From Derxia gummosa DSM 723 (GTDB lineage Bacteria > Pseudomonadota > Gammaproteobacteria > Burkholderiales > Burkholderiaceae_E), in the NCBI RefSeq assembly GCF_000482785.1, contig NZ_AXWS01000008.1, positions 744,001-808,000 on the forward strand: a stretch of 64,000 nt of DNA, in the 5' to 3' direction. The notes under the pieces are model-generated. The model ran no database searches. It was given only the letters and a program-made list of their open reading frames with translations, and was not told where the DNA came from. Of the stretch, positions 8,630 to 18,660 are shown one piece after another. The number at the start of each line of letters is the position of its first letter. Positions within the stretch are counted from its first letter, which is position 1. The position numbers were made by a program, and so were the translations under genes.

Positions 8630-10414
8630 TCAGTTGATCATCACGAGCGCGCCCTTGACCGTGGTCTGGCCGCTGGCCGACAGCTCGGCCGTGGCCGCGC
8701 CCTTGGCGGTCAGCCCGATCTGGGCCTCGACGGTGGCATTCATGCCCTTGGCGCTCAGGTCCTGGGTCGCCTCGATGGACACCTTGCCGGTCGCGCTCAG
8801 GCTCAGGTTGCCGGTGGCGCTGATCTTGATGTCCTTGGGGCTGCTCATCTCGATGCCCGAATCGCTCAGCACGAGCTTGTTGCCGGTCTGGTCCTGCACG
8901 GTGATCGACTTGGCGTCGTCGCTGATGACGATCTGGTTCTTGGCCGGCGTGACGAGGGTGATGGACTTCTTCTCGTCGTCGATCTCCACCCTGGTGAGCG
9001 AGCGCGTGACGATGGCCTTGGTGTTGTTGTCGGCGGTGAGGTCGTAGGCCGGCGCGTTCTTGCCGCCGTACAGGCTGCCGAGCACCACCGGATGCGACGG
9101 GTCGTTGTTGAAGAAGCCGACCAGCACCTCGTCGCCCACCTCGGGCACGAAGAAGGCGCCGAAGGCATTCGACGCATAGGGCATCACCCAGCGCGCCCAC
9201 ACGGGCTGCGCCGCCGAGCCGAGCAGCGGCAGCGTCACCTGGATGCGCTGGCCGCCGGCCGGATCACCGTCGAGCTTGCTGACGATGCCCGGTTGCAGCC
9301 CCTCGACGCCGGGCAGCCAGCCGGCGGCGGGCGGCGCCGTCACGTCGGGCCGGTCGGTGATGTGGGCCGGATCGAGGCCGAACTCCACCTCGGTGTCCCA
9401 GTCGCCGCCCGAGAGCCGGTGCGTGACCGCCGTCGCGTATACCGAACCGCTGAAATGCTTGCCCACGCCCGCCACGTCGAGGAGCGTGCCGGGCAGCGCG
9501 AGCGCGCTGCCCACGAAGCGCATGCGTCCGCGGATGCGGGCCAGGCCCGCGCGCAACTGGCGCCCCTTGGCCCAGGCGGTGAGCGCGTCCGATGCCAGCG
9601 CCGTGCCCGATTGCAGCGCGAAGGCCGTGAGGTTCACCACCTCCGACAGCTTCTGCGAGGTGACATCGCCCTGGGCATTGAGCGCCTCGGGCGCGGCCTC
9701 GGCGCTGGCCACCGCGAGCGTGGACGGGTCCCAGGCCGTGGCCGTGACGCTGCCGAACTGGTCGCGCGCCTCCATGTCGGCGCGGAACTCGCGCAGGTCG
9801 TTGCCGTAGTCGAGCGCGAGCACCGCGCTGCCGTCGGTGGCCGGCGCCTCGACCGTGACCTTGCCCGGCGTGCACACCACCACCATGCCGCTGGCCTCGG
9901 CGCGCGCGACGGCGAAGTCCCAGTCGGTGCAGTAGTACTGCACCAGCTCGCCGTACTGCACCTCGGTCGCGCTCACGGTCGCGCTCGCGCCCGACGCGCC
10001 CAGCAGCTGCTGGATCACGTCGCTGTCCTTCTGGTCGATGTAGCTCGCGTTCTTGCGCCCGACCGTGAGCGCCACCACCGGATGGCGGCATTCGACGATC
10101 AGGCGCGGGCCCTCGTCGCCGATCGTGATGCCCTGGCGCACGACGATGCCGGCGAACACCTCGGTCTCCTCGTCGCCGTAGCCGAGCGAGATCGAGATGG
10201 CCTTGCCGGGCGCGAAGCTGTCGGCGTCGCTCAGCGGGAAGGCGTCATTGGGCATGTCGCCGTCGAGATAGACGAGGCGGGCGAGCGGCACGCGGTTGAT
10301 CGCATGCGTGATTTCCAGCGCCATGAGCTGGGCGGTGGCGGGCACTGGCGCGCCCTCGCTCTTGACCGTGACGCGGACGACGCCGTTGGCGCCGGCATTC
10401 GGGCTGTCGGCCAT
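8630..10414 (-). CDS. VgrG-like spike protein (Pvc8-like)
   Basis: 594 residues. The N-terminal 350 residues resemble the gp27-like part of VgrG (DDEVFAGIVVRQGI-type core, GRKNASYIDQKDSDVIQQLL). Around residues 370-450 lies the gp5 OB-fold with the typical VgrG run MPYASNAFGAFFVPEVGDEV, then LVGFFNNDPSHPVVLGSLY. The last 140 residues are short repeats rich in Val, Ile, Ser and Thr, as in a trimeric beta-helix spike. No effector domain follows. The protein should form the central spike on which the PAAR tip sits. It begins three bases after the LysM gene stop. Very similar proteins occur in T6SS, but the operon context is eCIS. Confidence 0.93.
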   Translation of the reverse strand: MADSPNAGANGVVRVTVKSEGAPVPATAQLMALEITHAINRVPLARLVYLDGDMPNDAFPLSDADSFAPGKAISISLGYGDEETEVFAGIVVRQGITIGDEGPRLIVECRHPVVALTVGRKNASYIDQKDSDVIQQLLGASGASATVSATEVQYGELVQYYCTDWDFAVARAEASGMVVVCTPGKVTVEAPATDGSAVLALDYGNDLREFRADMEARDQFGSVTATAWDPSTLAVASAEAAPEALNAQGDVTSQKLSEVVNLTAFALQSGTALASDALTAWAKGRQLRAGLARIRGRMRFVGSALALPGTLLDVAGVGKHFSGSVYATAVTHRLSGGDWDTEVEFGLDPAHITDRPDVTAPPAAGWLPGVEGLQPGIVSKLDGDPAGGQRIQVTLPLLGSAAQPVWARWVMPYASNAFGAFFVPEVGDEVLVGFFNNDPSHPVVLGSLYGGKNAPAYDLTADNNTKAIVTRSLTRVEIDDEKKSITLVTPAKNQIVISDDAKSITVQDQTGNKLVLSDSGIEMSSPKDIKISATGNLSLSATGKVSIEATQDLSAKGMNATVEAQIGLTAKGAATAELSASGQTTVKGALVMIN

Positions 10415-10417
10415 CGC

Positions 10418-11110
10418 TCACTCCAGCGGCGGAAAGCGCAGTACCGTGCCGGCCTTGAGCCGGCGCACGCTGTCGAGTCCGTTCACGCGCGCGACCTGCG
10501 GGTAGTAGCCCGCGTGACGGTAGATGCGATAGCAGAGCAGGGGCAGGGTGTCGCCCTCGCGCACGGTCACGAGATGGGTCAGGTCGGGCGAGGACTTGTT
10601 GGCCGTGACCGCCGCTTCCTGCGGGCTGACGAAGCCGTCGAAGCCCAGCGACAGCTTGCAGCGCAGCGGCGTGCCGTCGGGCGCGAACAGCGTGTAGTCC
10701 ACCGAGCGCGAGGTAAGCCGGCCCTTGAATACCGTCGTGCCCCAGACGATCTGCACCCGCGACGGCTCATGGGCATCGCCGTCGTAGTCGTAGACGATCT
10801 TGTCGAGCGCCTTGACCATGCCGTCCACGGTCTTGCCGGCGCTGCCCTCGATCACGCCCGTGCCGTCGAACACGAGGTCGAACTTGAGGCTCTCGTTGCC
10901 GTAGCCCTTGAACTTCAGCTCGTTGCCGATCGCGCCCTCGGGCATGTCGTTCGTGTAGCTGATGCTGGCCGAGCGCGTGAGCTTGGCGGGATTGATCAGC
11001 GCGGAGAACGCATCCGACTCCACCACGGTGACGGAGCCGTCGGTTTCGAGCTTGCAGCGCTGGATCGTGAGCAGCTGTTTGCCGCCCTGGGCGGCGGAGG
11101 CATCGGGCAT
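10418..11110 (-). CDS. LysM-domain tube-baseplate adaptor (Pvc7-like)
   Basis: 230 residues from the ATG at 11110, chosen because it sits one base after the stop of the Pvc6-like gene; earlier in-frame codons would overlap that gene. Residues 15-170 form the conserved part of CIS tube-associated proteins (KLTRSASISYTNDMPEG, VQIVWGTTVFKGRL). Residues 179-230 are a LysM domain (VREGDTLPLLCYRIY, then ARVNGLDSVRRLKAGTVLRF). In Afp and PVC the equivalent gene lies directly before vgrG and joins the inner tube to the spike, as it does here. The LysM domain in this setting is thought to be structural and need not bind peptidoglycan. Confidence 0.88.
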   Translation of the reverse strand: MPDASAAQGGKQLLTIQRCKLETDGSVTVVESDAFSALINPAKLTRSASISYTNDMPEGAIGNELKFKGYGNESLKFDLVFDGTGVIEGSAGKTVDGMVKALDKIVYDYDGDAHEPSRVQIVWGTTVFKGRLTSRSVDYTLFAPDGTPLRCKLSLGFDGFVSPQEAAVTANKSSPDLTHLVTVREGDTLPLLCYRIYRHAGYYPQVARVNGLDSVRRLKAGTVLRFPPLE

Positions 11111-11111
11111 G

Positions 11112-11300
11112 TCAGCGCTCCTGCCGCTGGTGCTGCGACTCGCGCAGCATGTCGGAAAGCATGCGCTGGCACTTGGCGAGAATCGCCCTTTCGAGTGCCG
11201 CCATATCGACGGACGCGCGCAATTCGGCCTGGACATTGCGCGCGTCCGATTGCGCCTTCACTTCGGAAATCACCCTAAGCTGGCGGATTTCGATCGTCAT
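11112..11300 (-). CDS. Small eCIS protein, DUF5908 / Pvc6-like
   Basis: A 62-residue gene starting MTIEIRQLRVISEVK at the ATG at 11300, one base after the preceding tube gene stop. The N-terminal 'M-x-I-E-I-x-x-L-x-I' pattern followed by a charged, probably helical tail (ERAILAKCQRMLSDMLRES) matches the small Pvc6-type proteins (DUF5908) found between the tube and LysM genes of eCIS operons. Its job in the particle is not well known. The reading frame is open well upstream of this ATG, but that part overlaps the tube gene and is not coding. Confidence 0.75.
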   Translation of the reverse strand: MTIEIRQLRVISEVKAQSDARNVQAELRASVDMAALERAILAKCQRMLSDMLRESQHQRQER

Positions 11301-11301
11301 T

Positions 11302-11778
11302 TCAGCTGCTGCGCTGCGAATACTGGTAGCAGAACTCGATGTTCTCGATCGCCACGCTGCCGTTCTTCGCGTTGAAGGAATCGATGGTCCACTTGACCGG
11401 ATAGGCACGCACGAAATTCCAGCCGCGCAATACCTGCTGGTCTTCACCGAGCAGGAAAAGCTCGATGGTCTTTGGCTCGATCGTGCCGGCAATGCCGCCG
11501 CGCAGGATCGAATCGCACCAGGCGGTCAATTGCGAATCGGCGCGGCTGATGCCGCGCTTGAGGACCAGTCTCGGGTGCTTGAATCCGCCGGGCAGGGTGT
11601 GCACGAACTGGTTCTCGCCACCCTCGACCACGGTTTCGACCTGCATTTCCGGCCCGATCCCACTCACTTCCTGGAAGGAATTGTCACCCGGGGGCCAGCC
11701 CGGATCGATCCTGACCGAGAAATGAAAGGCCGGGATCGGATAGGCGGGATCGGGCGCGGTGCCTGGTTCGATCGGCAT
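11302..11778 (-). CDS. eCIS tail tube protein 2 (Pvc5-like, tube initiator)
   Basis: 158 residues of the gp19/tail tube family. The sequence has PAFHFSVRIDPG near the start, FQEVSGIGPEMQVETVVEGG, and the loop HPRLVLKRGISRADSQLTAW, all standard tube-protein features. In Afp and PVC a second tube paralogue (Afp5/Pvc5) forms the first ring on the baseplate, and this gene has the matching position, next to Pvc6 and Pvc7. Its ATG overlaps the stop of the main tube gene by one base (TGATG). The assignment as initiator ring and not main tube is inferred from gene order. Confidence 0.87.
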   Translation of the reverse strand: MPIEPGTAPDPAYPIPAFHFSVRIDPGWPPGDNSFQEVSGIGPEMQVETVVEGGENQFVHTLPGGFKHPRLVLKRGISRADSQLTAWCDSILRGGIAGTIEPKTIELFLLGEDQQVLRGWNFVRAYPVKWTIDSFNAKNGSVAIENIEFCYQYSQRSS

Positions 11779-12236
11779 CAGCCGTTGGCGACCGTCAGGC
11801 CTTCGTGGGCAATGACGATCGTTTCCACCGCGACTTCATTGCCGGTCGACTTGAGATCGGTACCCTGGATCTTGGTCGGCCAGGCATTCGTCAGTGTCCA
11901 GACCATGGTGGCCGCGCCGCTCTCGTCGAGCAGACTGATCGTGATGGGAATGCGCTTGATGACATTCATCTTGATCTGGTTGAACCATTTCCAGTACTCG
12001 TTATCCGACTTGAAGACGCCCTTCTTCATCGTGACATCGCTGTACTTCTTGAGGCCGGGCATCTTCACCGGCGAGAACACCGGATTGTCACCGGCGCGGT
12101 ATTCGATGATCTGGGCTTCCATGTCGAGGCCCGAGACCTCCTGGAACTTCATTACCGTCGAATCCCATTTCACCTGGAAATAGAATTTCGGCAGCGGCCA
12201 TACCGAAGTGCTTTGTGCGGAACCGTCATCGGCCAT
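11778..12236 (-). CDS. eCIS main tail tube protein (Pvc1-like)
   Basis: 152 residues. The core (FYFQVKWDSTVMKFQEVSGL, the IIEYRAGDNPVFSPVKMPG loop, KKGVFKSDNEYWKWFNQI) is a textbook gp19-like tail tube protein, which stacks as hexameric rings inside the sheath. A GGAG ribosome-binding site lies seven bases before the ATG. It is the first gene after the sheath gene and is separated from it by about 77 bases containing a hairpin, the largest gap inside the operon. Its codon use is noticeably less GC-rich than the downstream spike and baseplate genes, as for the sheath. Confidence 0.93.
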   Translation of the reverse strand: MADDGSAQSTSVWPLPKFYFQVKWDSTVMKFQEVSGLDMEAQIIEYRAGDNPVFSPVKMPGLKKYSDVTMKKGVFKSDNEYWKWFNQIKMNVIKRIPITISLLDESGAATMVWTLTNAWPTKIQGTDLKSTGNEVAVETIVIAHEGLTVANG

Positions 12237-12276
12237 GATTCATCTCCACAAGGGTTTCTTGAATTGAACGTCGAAT

Positions 12277-12304
12277 CCGCCGCCCCGCGACACGGGCGCG
12301 GCGG
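12277..12304 (-). other. Hairpin between sheath and tube genes
   Basis: On the minus strand the arms CCGCCGC and GCGGCGG enclose a partly paired GC-rich interior. There is no T-run after it, so it does not look like a complete rho-independent terminator. It lies in the only sizeable gap of the operon and could stabilise the mRNA end of the sheath transcript or set sheath-to-tube stoichiometry. That role is inference. Confidence 0.5.
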
Positions 12305-12313
12305 AATGTCGCA

Positions 12314-13867
12314 TCAGGACTTCTGCATCTGCTGCTGGAAGGTGATCTCGATGAATTCGGCCGGGCGCGTGATTGCGACCAGCACGGTGATGCGCATGAT
12401 TCCTTCGAGAATGTCTTCGGGCGTCATGGTTTCGCCCAGACCCACATGCACACTGAATGCATCTTCGGGCGATGCGCCGGCCAGACCGCCGCGCTTCCAG
12501 ACGCTGGTGAGGAAATTGGTGATCATGCTGCGTACCGTCACCCAGGTATTGGCGACGTTCGGCTCGAATACCAGCGCCTTGGCGGCAAGACGGCAGGATT
12601 CCTCCAGCATGATCATCGTGCGGCGCACATTCACGTAGCGCCAATCGAGGCTGTTGCCATCGAGCGTGCGACCACCCCATACCAATACGCCTTCACCGAT
12701 GAAGGTGCGCAGCGCATTGATCGACTTGCCGTTGATGTCGACATTCAGGTTTTCCTGCTCGGAATGCGAGATCTCGACGGTCGGCGAAATGACGCCATTG
12801 AGGCTCACATTGGCCGGTGCCTTCCACACGCCACGCGTCGCATCGATCTTGGTATAGATGCCGGCCATCGCGGCCGAGGGCGGCAGGCAATTGACCTGAC
12901 GCGCGATGTCGGCAAGCGTCGCGCGATAGATCGGACTCAGATTGCGCAGCGTCTTGTCGACCAGCTTCTTTTCGGTGGCGACATCGGCTTCATCGCCGGC
13001 GGGCGGTTGCGCAACCCAGTCACGCGTCATCTTGCCGAGCAGGGTCAGCAATTGGGCCTGGACGGCCTTATGCTTGTCGTCGGTGGCTTCGGCGTCGAGA
13101 CCGAGTTCGGTCTTGATCAATGCGGCCAGCGCATCCTTGTTGGCGACATTGTCGAAACTGAAATTCTTGTCGTCGAGCAGGCTGGTATTGAGCCAGGGGT
13201 AATAGGCGACGCCGAAATCGAGCGAATTTCGGCCGATCGCGGTGCGAAACGCATCGACGCTCGCATGACGCGGATCGCCGTTGCCGCCATTCCAGATATC
13301 GAAGATGGCGACGCGATTGCGCAGCTTGCCGCAGTGCTCGAGCACGCCGACTTGCACCTTGGCGCACTGGGCCTCGTCGAGCAGCACCGCGTCGGGCACG
13401 AGCACCATCGTGGGCTCCTGCTCCTTTTCGAGCTTGATGATCTCGTTCTCGACGATCTTGCCGCCGTCGATGTCGGTCCCGTAATCGCCGACCGACAGGA
13501 TGTAGCAGCGCCCGCCGCCATTCATGAAGAAATGGCGGATCGCAAAGTAAAGCAGATAGCGCCCCCCCTCGACACCGGCGAGTTGACGCGTCGCGTAATC
13601 GACCTTGCCGAGCGTGAAGGCCGAATCGGTCGAGCCGAGTTCCTCACGCGTCTTGAGCTCGAATTTCACCGCCGGGCCGCTGCCGAAATACTGGTGATAT
13701 TCGGCCAGCGAGCTGATGGCCCAGGGTTTGCCGGCCAGGCTCTTGCCGCGATCGAGCGCGAATTCGGTGTGGCCGATGAATACCGGGATGGCGGTTGCAA
13801 CTTCCACCACCGAATTCCCGAAGGCGCTCTTTTCCTGGATATAGACGCCCGGTGTCTTGTAAGCCAT
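12314..13867 (-). CDS. eCIS contractile sheath protein
   Basis: 517 residues from the ATG at 13867, preceded by a GGGAG site six bases upstream; an in-frame TTG further up is less likely. It begins MAYKTPGVYIQEKSAFGNSV, the standard start of phage/eCIS sheath proteins. The C-terminal domain contains NTWVTVRSMITNFLTSVWKR and ends with TRPAEFIEITFQQQMQKS, the conserved strand exchange region. This is the only sheath gene seen, while Afp and PVC carry two or three paralogues; single-sheath loci exist in other eCIS lineages. Sheath polymerises around the tube and contracts to drive it forward. Together with the tube gene it has a milder GC content than the rest of the operon. Confidence 0.95.
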   Translation of the reverse strand: MAYKTPGVYIQEKSAFGNSVVEVATAIPVFIGHTEFALDRGKSLAGKPWAISSLAEYHQYFGSGPAVKFELKTREELGSTDSAFTLGKVDYATRQLAGVEGGRYLLYFAIRHFFMNGGGRCYILSVGDYGTDIDGGKIVENEIIKLEKEQEPTMVLVPDAVLLDEAQCAKVQVGVLEHCGKLRNRVAIFDIWNGGNGDPRHASVDAFRTAIGRNSLDFGVAYYPWLNTSLLDDKNFSFDNVANKDALAALIKTELGLDAEATDDKHKAVQAQLLTLLGKMTRDWVAQPPAGDEADVATEKKLVDKTLRNLSPIYRATLADIARQVNCLPPSAAMAGIYTKIDATRGVWKAPANVSLNGVISPTVEISHSEQENLNVDINGKSINALRTFIGEGVLVWGGRTLDGNSLDWRYVNVRRTMIMLEESCRLAAKALVFEPNVANTWVTVRSMITNFLTSVWKRGGLAGASPEDAFSVHVGLGETMTPEDILEGIMRITVLVAITRPAEFIEITFQQQMQKS

Positions 13868-13885
13868 TGCAGCTCCCGTCAACGG

Positions 13886-14695
13886 TTAGCAGTGAACATA
13901 AATTTGCGAGACAAGGATCGCGCTGCCATCGCGAACTTCTCGGTGGAAATGGGAAGCATTGGCTGTCGGGAGCCGCTTCACCATGATCTTTTCAAAACCA
14001 TTGATCGTCTGGCGCAGCTCGAAGGCCTGCGGTGGACGTTCGTTCAATTCAATAGGCCGGTTCGACAGGAAGACTTCGGCGGATTGACCATCATCGAGTC
14101 GGGCAGGCGGTTGCCGGCTGAATTCGATGGCGCCATCACGATCGACGATGCGCATTGCCTCGACATTCCAGCTGCCCGTGAGCAGATACATCCAGTGAGT
14201 GGCCCGCGGCGCGAAACGGATCAGGCAATCGAGCGGCAGATTGCCGAGATCTTCCGGCAGGATTGGCAAGCTGACGGAAATGACCGGAGGTTCACGCAAC
14301 GCCGGCATGCCGATGCGTTCGAGCACCAGGCATTGCGATTCATGCAGGCGATAACGACCATCGGTCTCGCGCAATCCGGCTTGGCGGTCGAGCGTCAATC
14401 GGGTGTTGCCGGGCAGGCCGCCCAGCGTGTAATTGGCGAAGGCGGGCGCAAAGCCGATTTGCAGATCGATCGTCAATCCGTCGCGGGCATCGGCCGCCAT
14501 CGCTTCGAGCACCGCCCGCCGGGCATCGGAGTAATGAAGACCGAAGCGCCCGGTCTCGTCACGCGCGATCACATCGAGTGCCGAGATGGCATGACGGCAA
14601 TCGTCTACCAGACGAATGCGCGCGTCGCCGCAACGGCCGCTGACGTAATAGCCATGCTCGACCGTGAGATTGAGCAGCGGAAGCCAGGCAGGCAT
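13886..14695 (-). CDS. Hypothetical protein in eCIS operon
   Basis: 269 residues, not recognised. It begins MPAWLPLLNLTVEHGYYVSG, has no signal peptide and no membrane segment, and appears mostly beta-structured with short hydrophobic strands. Conserved-looking pieces are RLVDDCRHAISALDVI, APRATHWMYLLTG, and a C-terminus ending ASHFHREVRDGSAILVSQIY. It lies three bases after the DUF4255 gene and just before the sheath gene, so it is the second gene of the operon. This position suggests a structural or assembly role at the tube end. It has no cargo-like toxin motifs. The reading frame is well supported by its codon use, operon spacing and matching composition with the sheath. Confidence 0.7.
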   Translation of the reverse strand: MPAWLPLLNLTVEHGYYVSGRCGDARIRLVDDCRHAISALDVIARDETGRFGLHYSDARRAVLEAMAADARDGLTIDLQIGFAPAFANYTLGGLPGNTRLTLDRQAGLRETDGRYRLHESQCLVLERIGMPALREPPVISVSLPILPEDLGNLPLDCLIRFAPRATHWMYLLTGSWNVEAMRIVDRDGAIEFSRQPPARLDDGQSAEVFLSNRPIELNERPPQAFELRQTINGFEKIMVKRLPTANASHFHREVRDGSAILVSQIYVHC

Positions 14696-14698
14696 GGA

Positions 14699-15271
14699 TC
14701 AGCTCCGATGCGGCGCGGCCGCCGTTTCGGTGCCGCCCACGATCGGCAACTGTGCCGAGATCGCGGTGCGGTCGTAGCAGACCATGCGCATTCGATACAG
14801 CACCGACGGGTGGTAGCGCCCGCCGAGCACGCCCCAGAGATTGCTCAGATCGTTGTTGCTGAGGCTTTCGATATCGAGAATGAGCTTCTCGATGCGGCCA
14901 TCCATTTCGGGAGTGTTGCCGCGATCGAATACCGGCTGTGCCTGGAGCAGGCTGATCGCATTTGAAAGCATCTTGAGTGCTTCGCGGTAATGCGTCGCGC
15001 CATAGCTGGCCGCCACCATGATGCGCAGATTCAGATGCAGCGGCTCAGGTCGGCGGATATGCCTTTCGCTCGCTGAAGCCAGCGTATAGGCCGCTGGATC
15101 CTTCTCGACGTTGACCAGAAATACGGCCAGTCGATTGGCGACATTCACCGCCGGTTGCCCGTCCAGATCGGTGAGCGGTGCCACCACCGCGAATTCCTCG
15201 TCGATGAGGAAGCGCCGGCGCATCGCCTGATTCAGGTAAAGGGCAATATGGTCGAGCGCGGCTGCAATCAT
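14699..15271 (-). CDS. DUF4255 protein, Pvc16-like tube terminator candidate
   Basis: 190 residues from the ATG at 15271, giving MIAAALDHIALYLNQAMRRR; an ATG 48 bases further up is less likely because family members begin right at this amphipathic helix. The body (VVAPLTDLDGQPAVNVANRL, AVFLVNVEKDPAAY, PLHLNLRIMVAASYGATHYR, EALKMLSNAISLLQAQPVF) matches the DUF4255 N-terminal domain of Pvc16, which caps the distal end of the tube and sheath. In Afp and PVC this gene is the last of the operon; here it is the first. It has no strong ribosome-binding site. Confidence 0.85.
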   Translation of the reverse strand: MIAAALDHIALYLNQAMRRRFLIDEEFAVVAPLTDLDGQPAVNVANRLAVFLVNVEKDPAAYTLASASERHIRRPEPLHLNLRIMVAASYGATHYREALKMLSNAISLLQAQPVFDRGNTPEMDGRIEKLILDIESLSNNDLSNLWGVLGGRYHPSVLYRMRMVCYDRTAISAQLPIVGGTETAAAPHRS

Positions 15272-15353
15272 GGCAAACCCCGACCGGGGTGACGCTTGAG
15301 TTTCCGGATGAATTGGCATCGGTCATTGGCCGGATGCGCGTTGTACCTGCATT

Positions 15354-15378
15354 CCGCAGTCATTGCACATGACTGTGG
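15354..15378. promoter_or_regulatory. 25-bp palindrome upstream of eCIS operon (operator candidate)
   Basis: The core CAGTCAT-TGCAC-ATGACTG (15357-15375) is a perfect dyad with 7-base arms and a 5-base spacer. It extends outward with one mismatch to CCG...TGG, making a 25-bp near-palindrome. It lies 83-107 bases before the start codon of the first eCIS gene, where a dimeric helix-turn-helix regulator would bind. No regulator gene is visible next to it. The function is inferred from symmetry and position only. Confidence 0.5.
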
Positions 15379-15421
15379 CGGCGAATCATGTCACCACCAT
15401 TCACAACTAGGGGGGTTATGT

Positions 15422-15461
15422 GATCGGGCGAGAGGAATTTATTTTTTCTGGCTGCCCGATC
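15422..15461. repeat. Inverted repeat flanking an AT-rich core
   Basis: GATCGGGC (15422-15429) and GCCCGATC (15454-15461) are exact inverted copies separated by 24 bases that include a TTTATTTTTT tract. This could be a second regulatory site for the eCIS operon or a DNA bend. It is too loosely spaced for a terminator and no T-run follows either arm. Confidence 0.4.
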
Positions 15462-15529
15462 GGACAGTTTCATATGAATGTTTTCGTGACAAAGTTCCTT
15501 TTACTGACGTGGATAAATTGTTGGCGTGC

Positions 15530-15575
15530 AAAAAGTAAACGCCCCCTGCCCGAATTGCGGACAGGGGGCGTTTAC
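15530..15575 (-). terminator. Rho-independent terminator of ppc
   Basis: A perfect 14-bp stem (GTAAACGCCCCCTG and its complement at 15562-15575) with a 13-base loop is followed on the minus strand by TTTTT. It begins about 20 bases after the ppc stop codon. It separates ppc from the eCIS promoter region. Confidence 0.92.
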
Positions 15576-15595
15576 TAACTCCGGGTTACTGTGTA

Positions 15596-18397
<2,802 letters not shown>

Positions 18398-18660
18398 TGC
18401 GGTCTCGGTTGTTATCGATATGGAGGCGGCGCTCGGGTGGCGCGCCGGTGCGGGCGGCATGGCGCTGGATGGCGCGGGCGGAGTTTTAGCAAGGACCAAT
18501 CCAGGTGTGTGGATTTCCTTGCCGGCGTGGCGGTTGAAATGGCTTGCGAGCCGCTTGCGTGGCACTTCCGGACGGCCCGGAACGGGCCACGAGCGGCCTC
18601 GTTCGAACTGCCCGCAGACGGCCCGGAGCCCGAAAACCTGCGTGCTAGCATCCCCCGCCC

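Larger units (their letters stand above)
15272..15595. other. Intergenic region between eCIS operon and ppc
   Basis: A 324-base gap that is clearly richer in A and T than its surroundings, especially at 15,420-15,530. It holds the ppc terminator, a 25-bp palindrome and a longer inverted repeat (listed separately), and must contain the promoter of the eCIS operon. I could not pick a convincing sigma-70 promoter with good -35 and -10 boxes on the minus strand, so transcription may need an activator or an alternative sigma factor. A plus-strand 80-codon frame (15296-15538) is probably not a gene. Confidence 0.6.

Noticed and set aside
1-15271. Type VI secretion system
   Set aside because: VgrG, PAAR and gp25 also occur in T6SS, but there is a single gp18-like sheath in place of TssB/TssC, a LysM adaptor, a DUF4255 cap and a tape measure, and no TssJ, TssL, TssM or ClpV.
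1-15271. Prophage or phage-derived tailocin
   Set aside because: No capsid, portal, terminase, integrase, lysis or attachment-site signal; the DUF5908, DUF4255 and Pvc12-type genes are specific to eCIS.
15296-15538. Plus-strand 80-codon frame in the eCIS-ppc gap
   Set aside because: No ribosome-binding site or family, Cys/His-rich random look, and it runs into the ppc terminator and over the palindrome.
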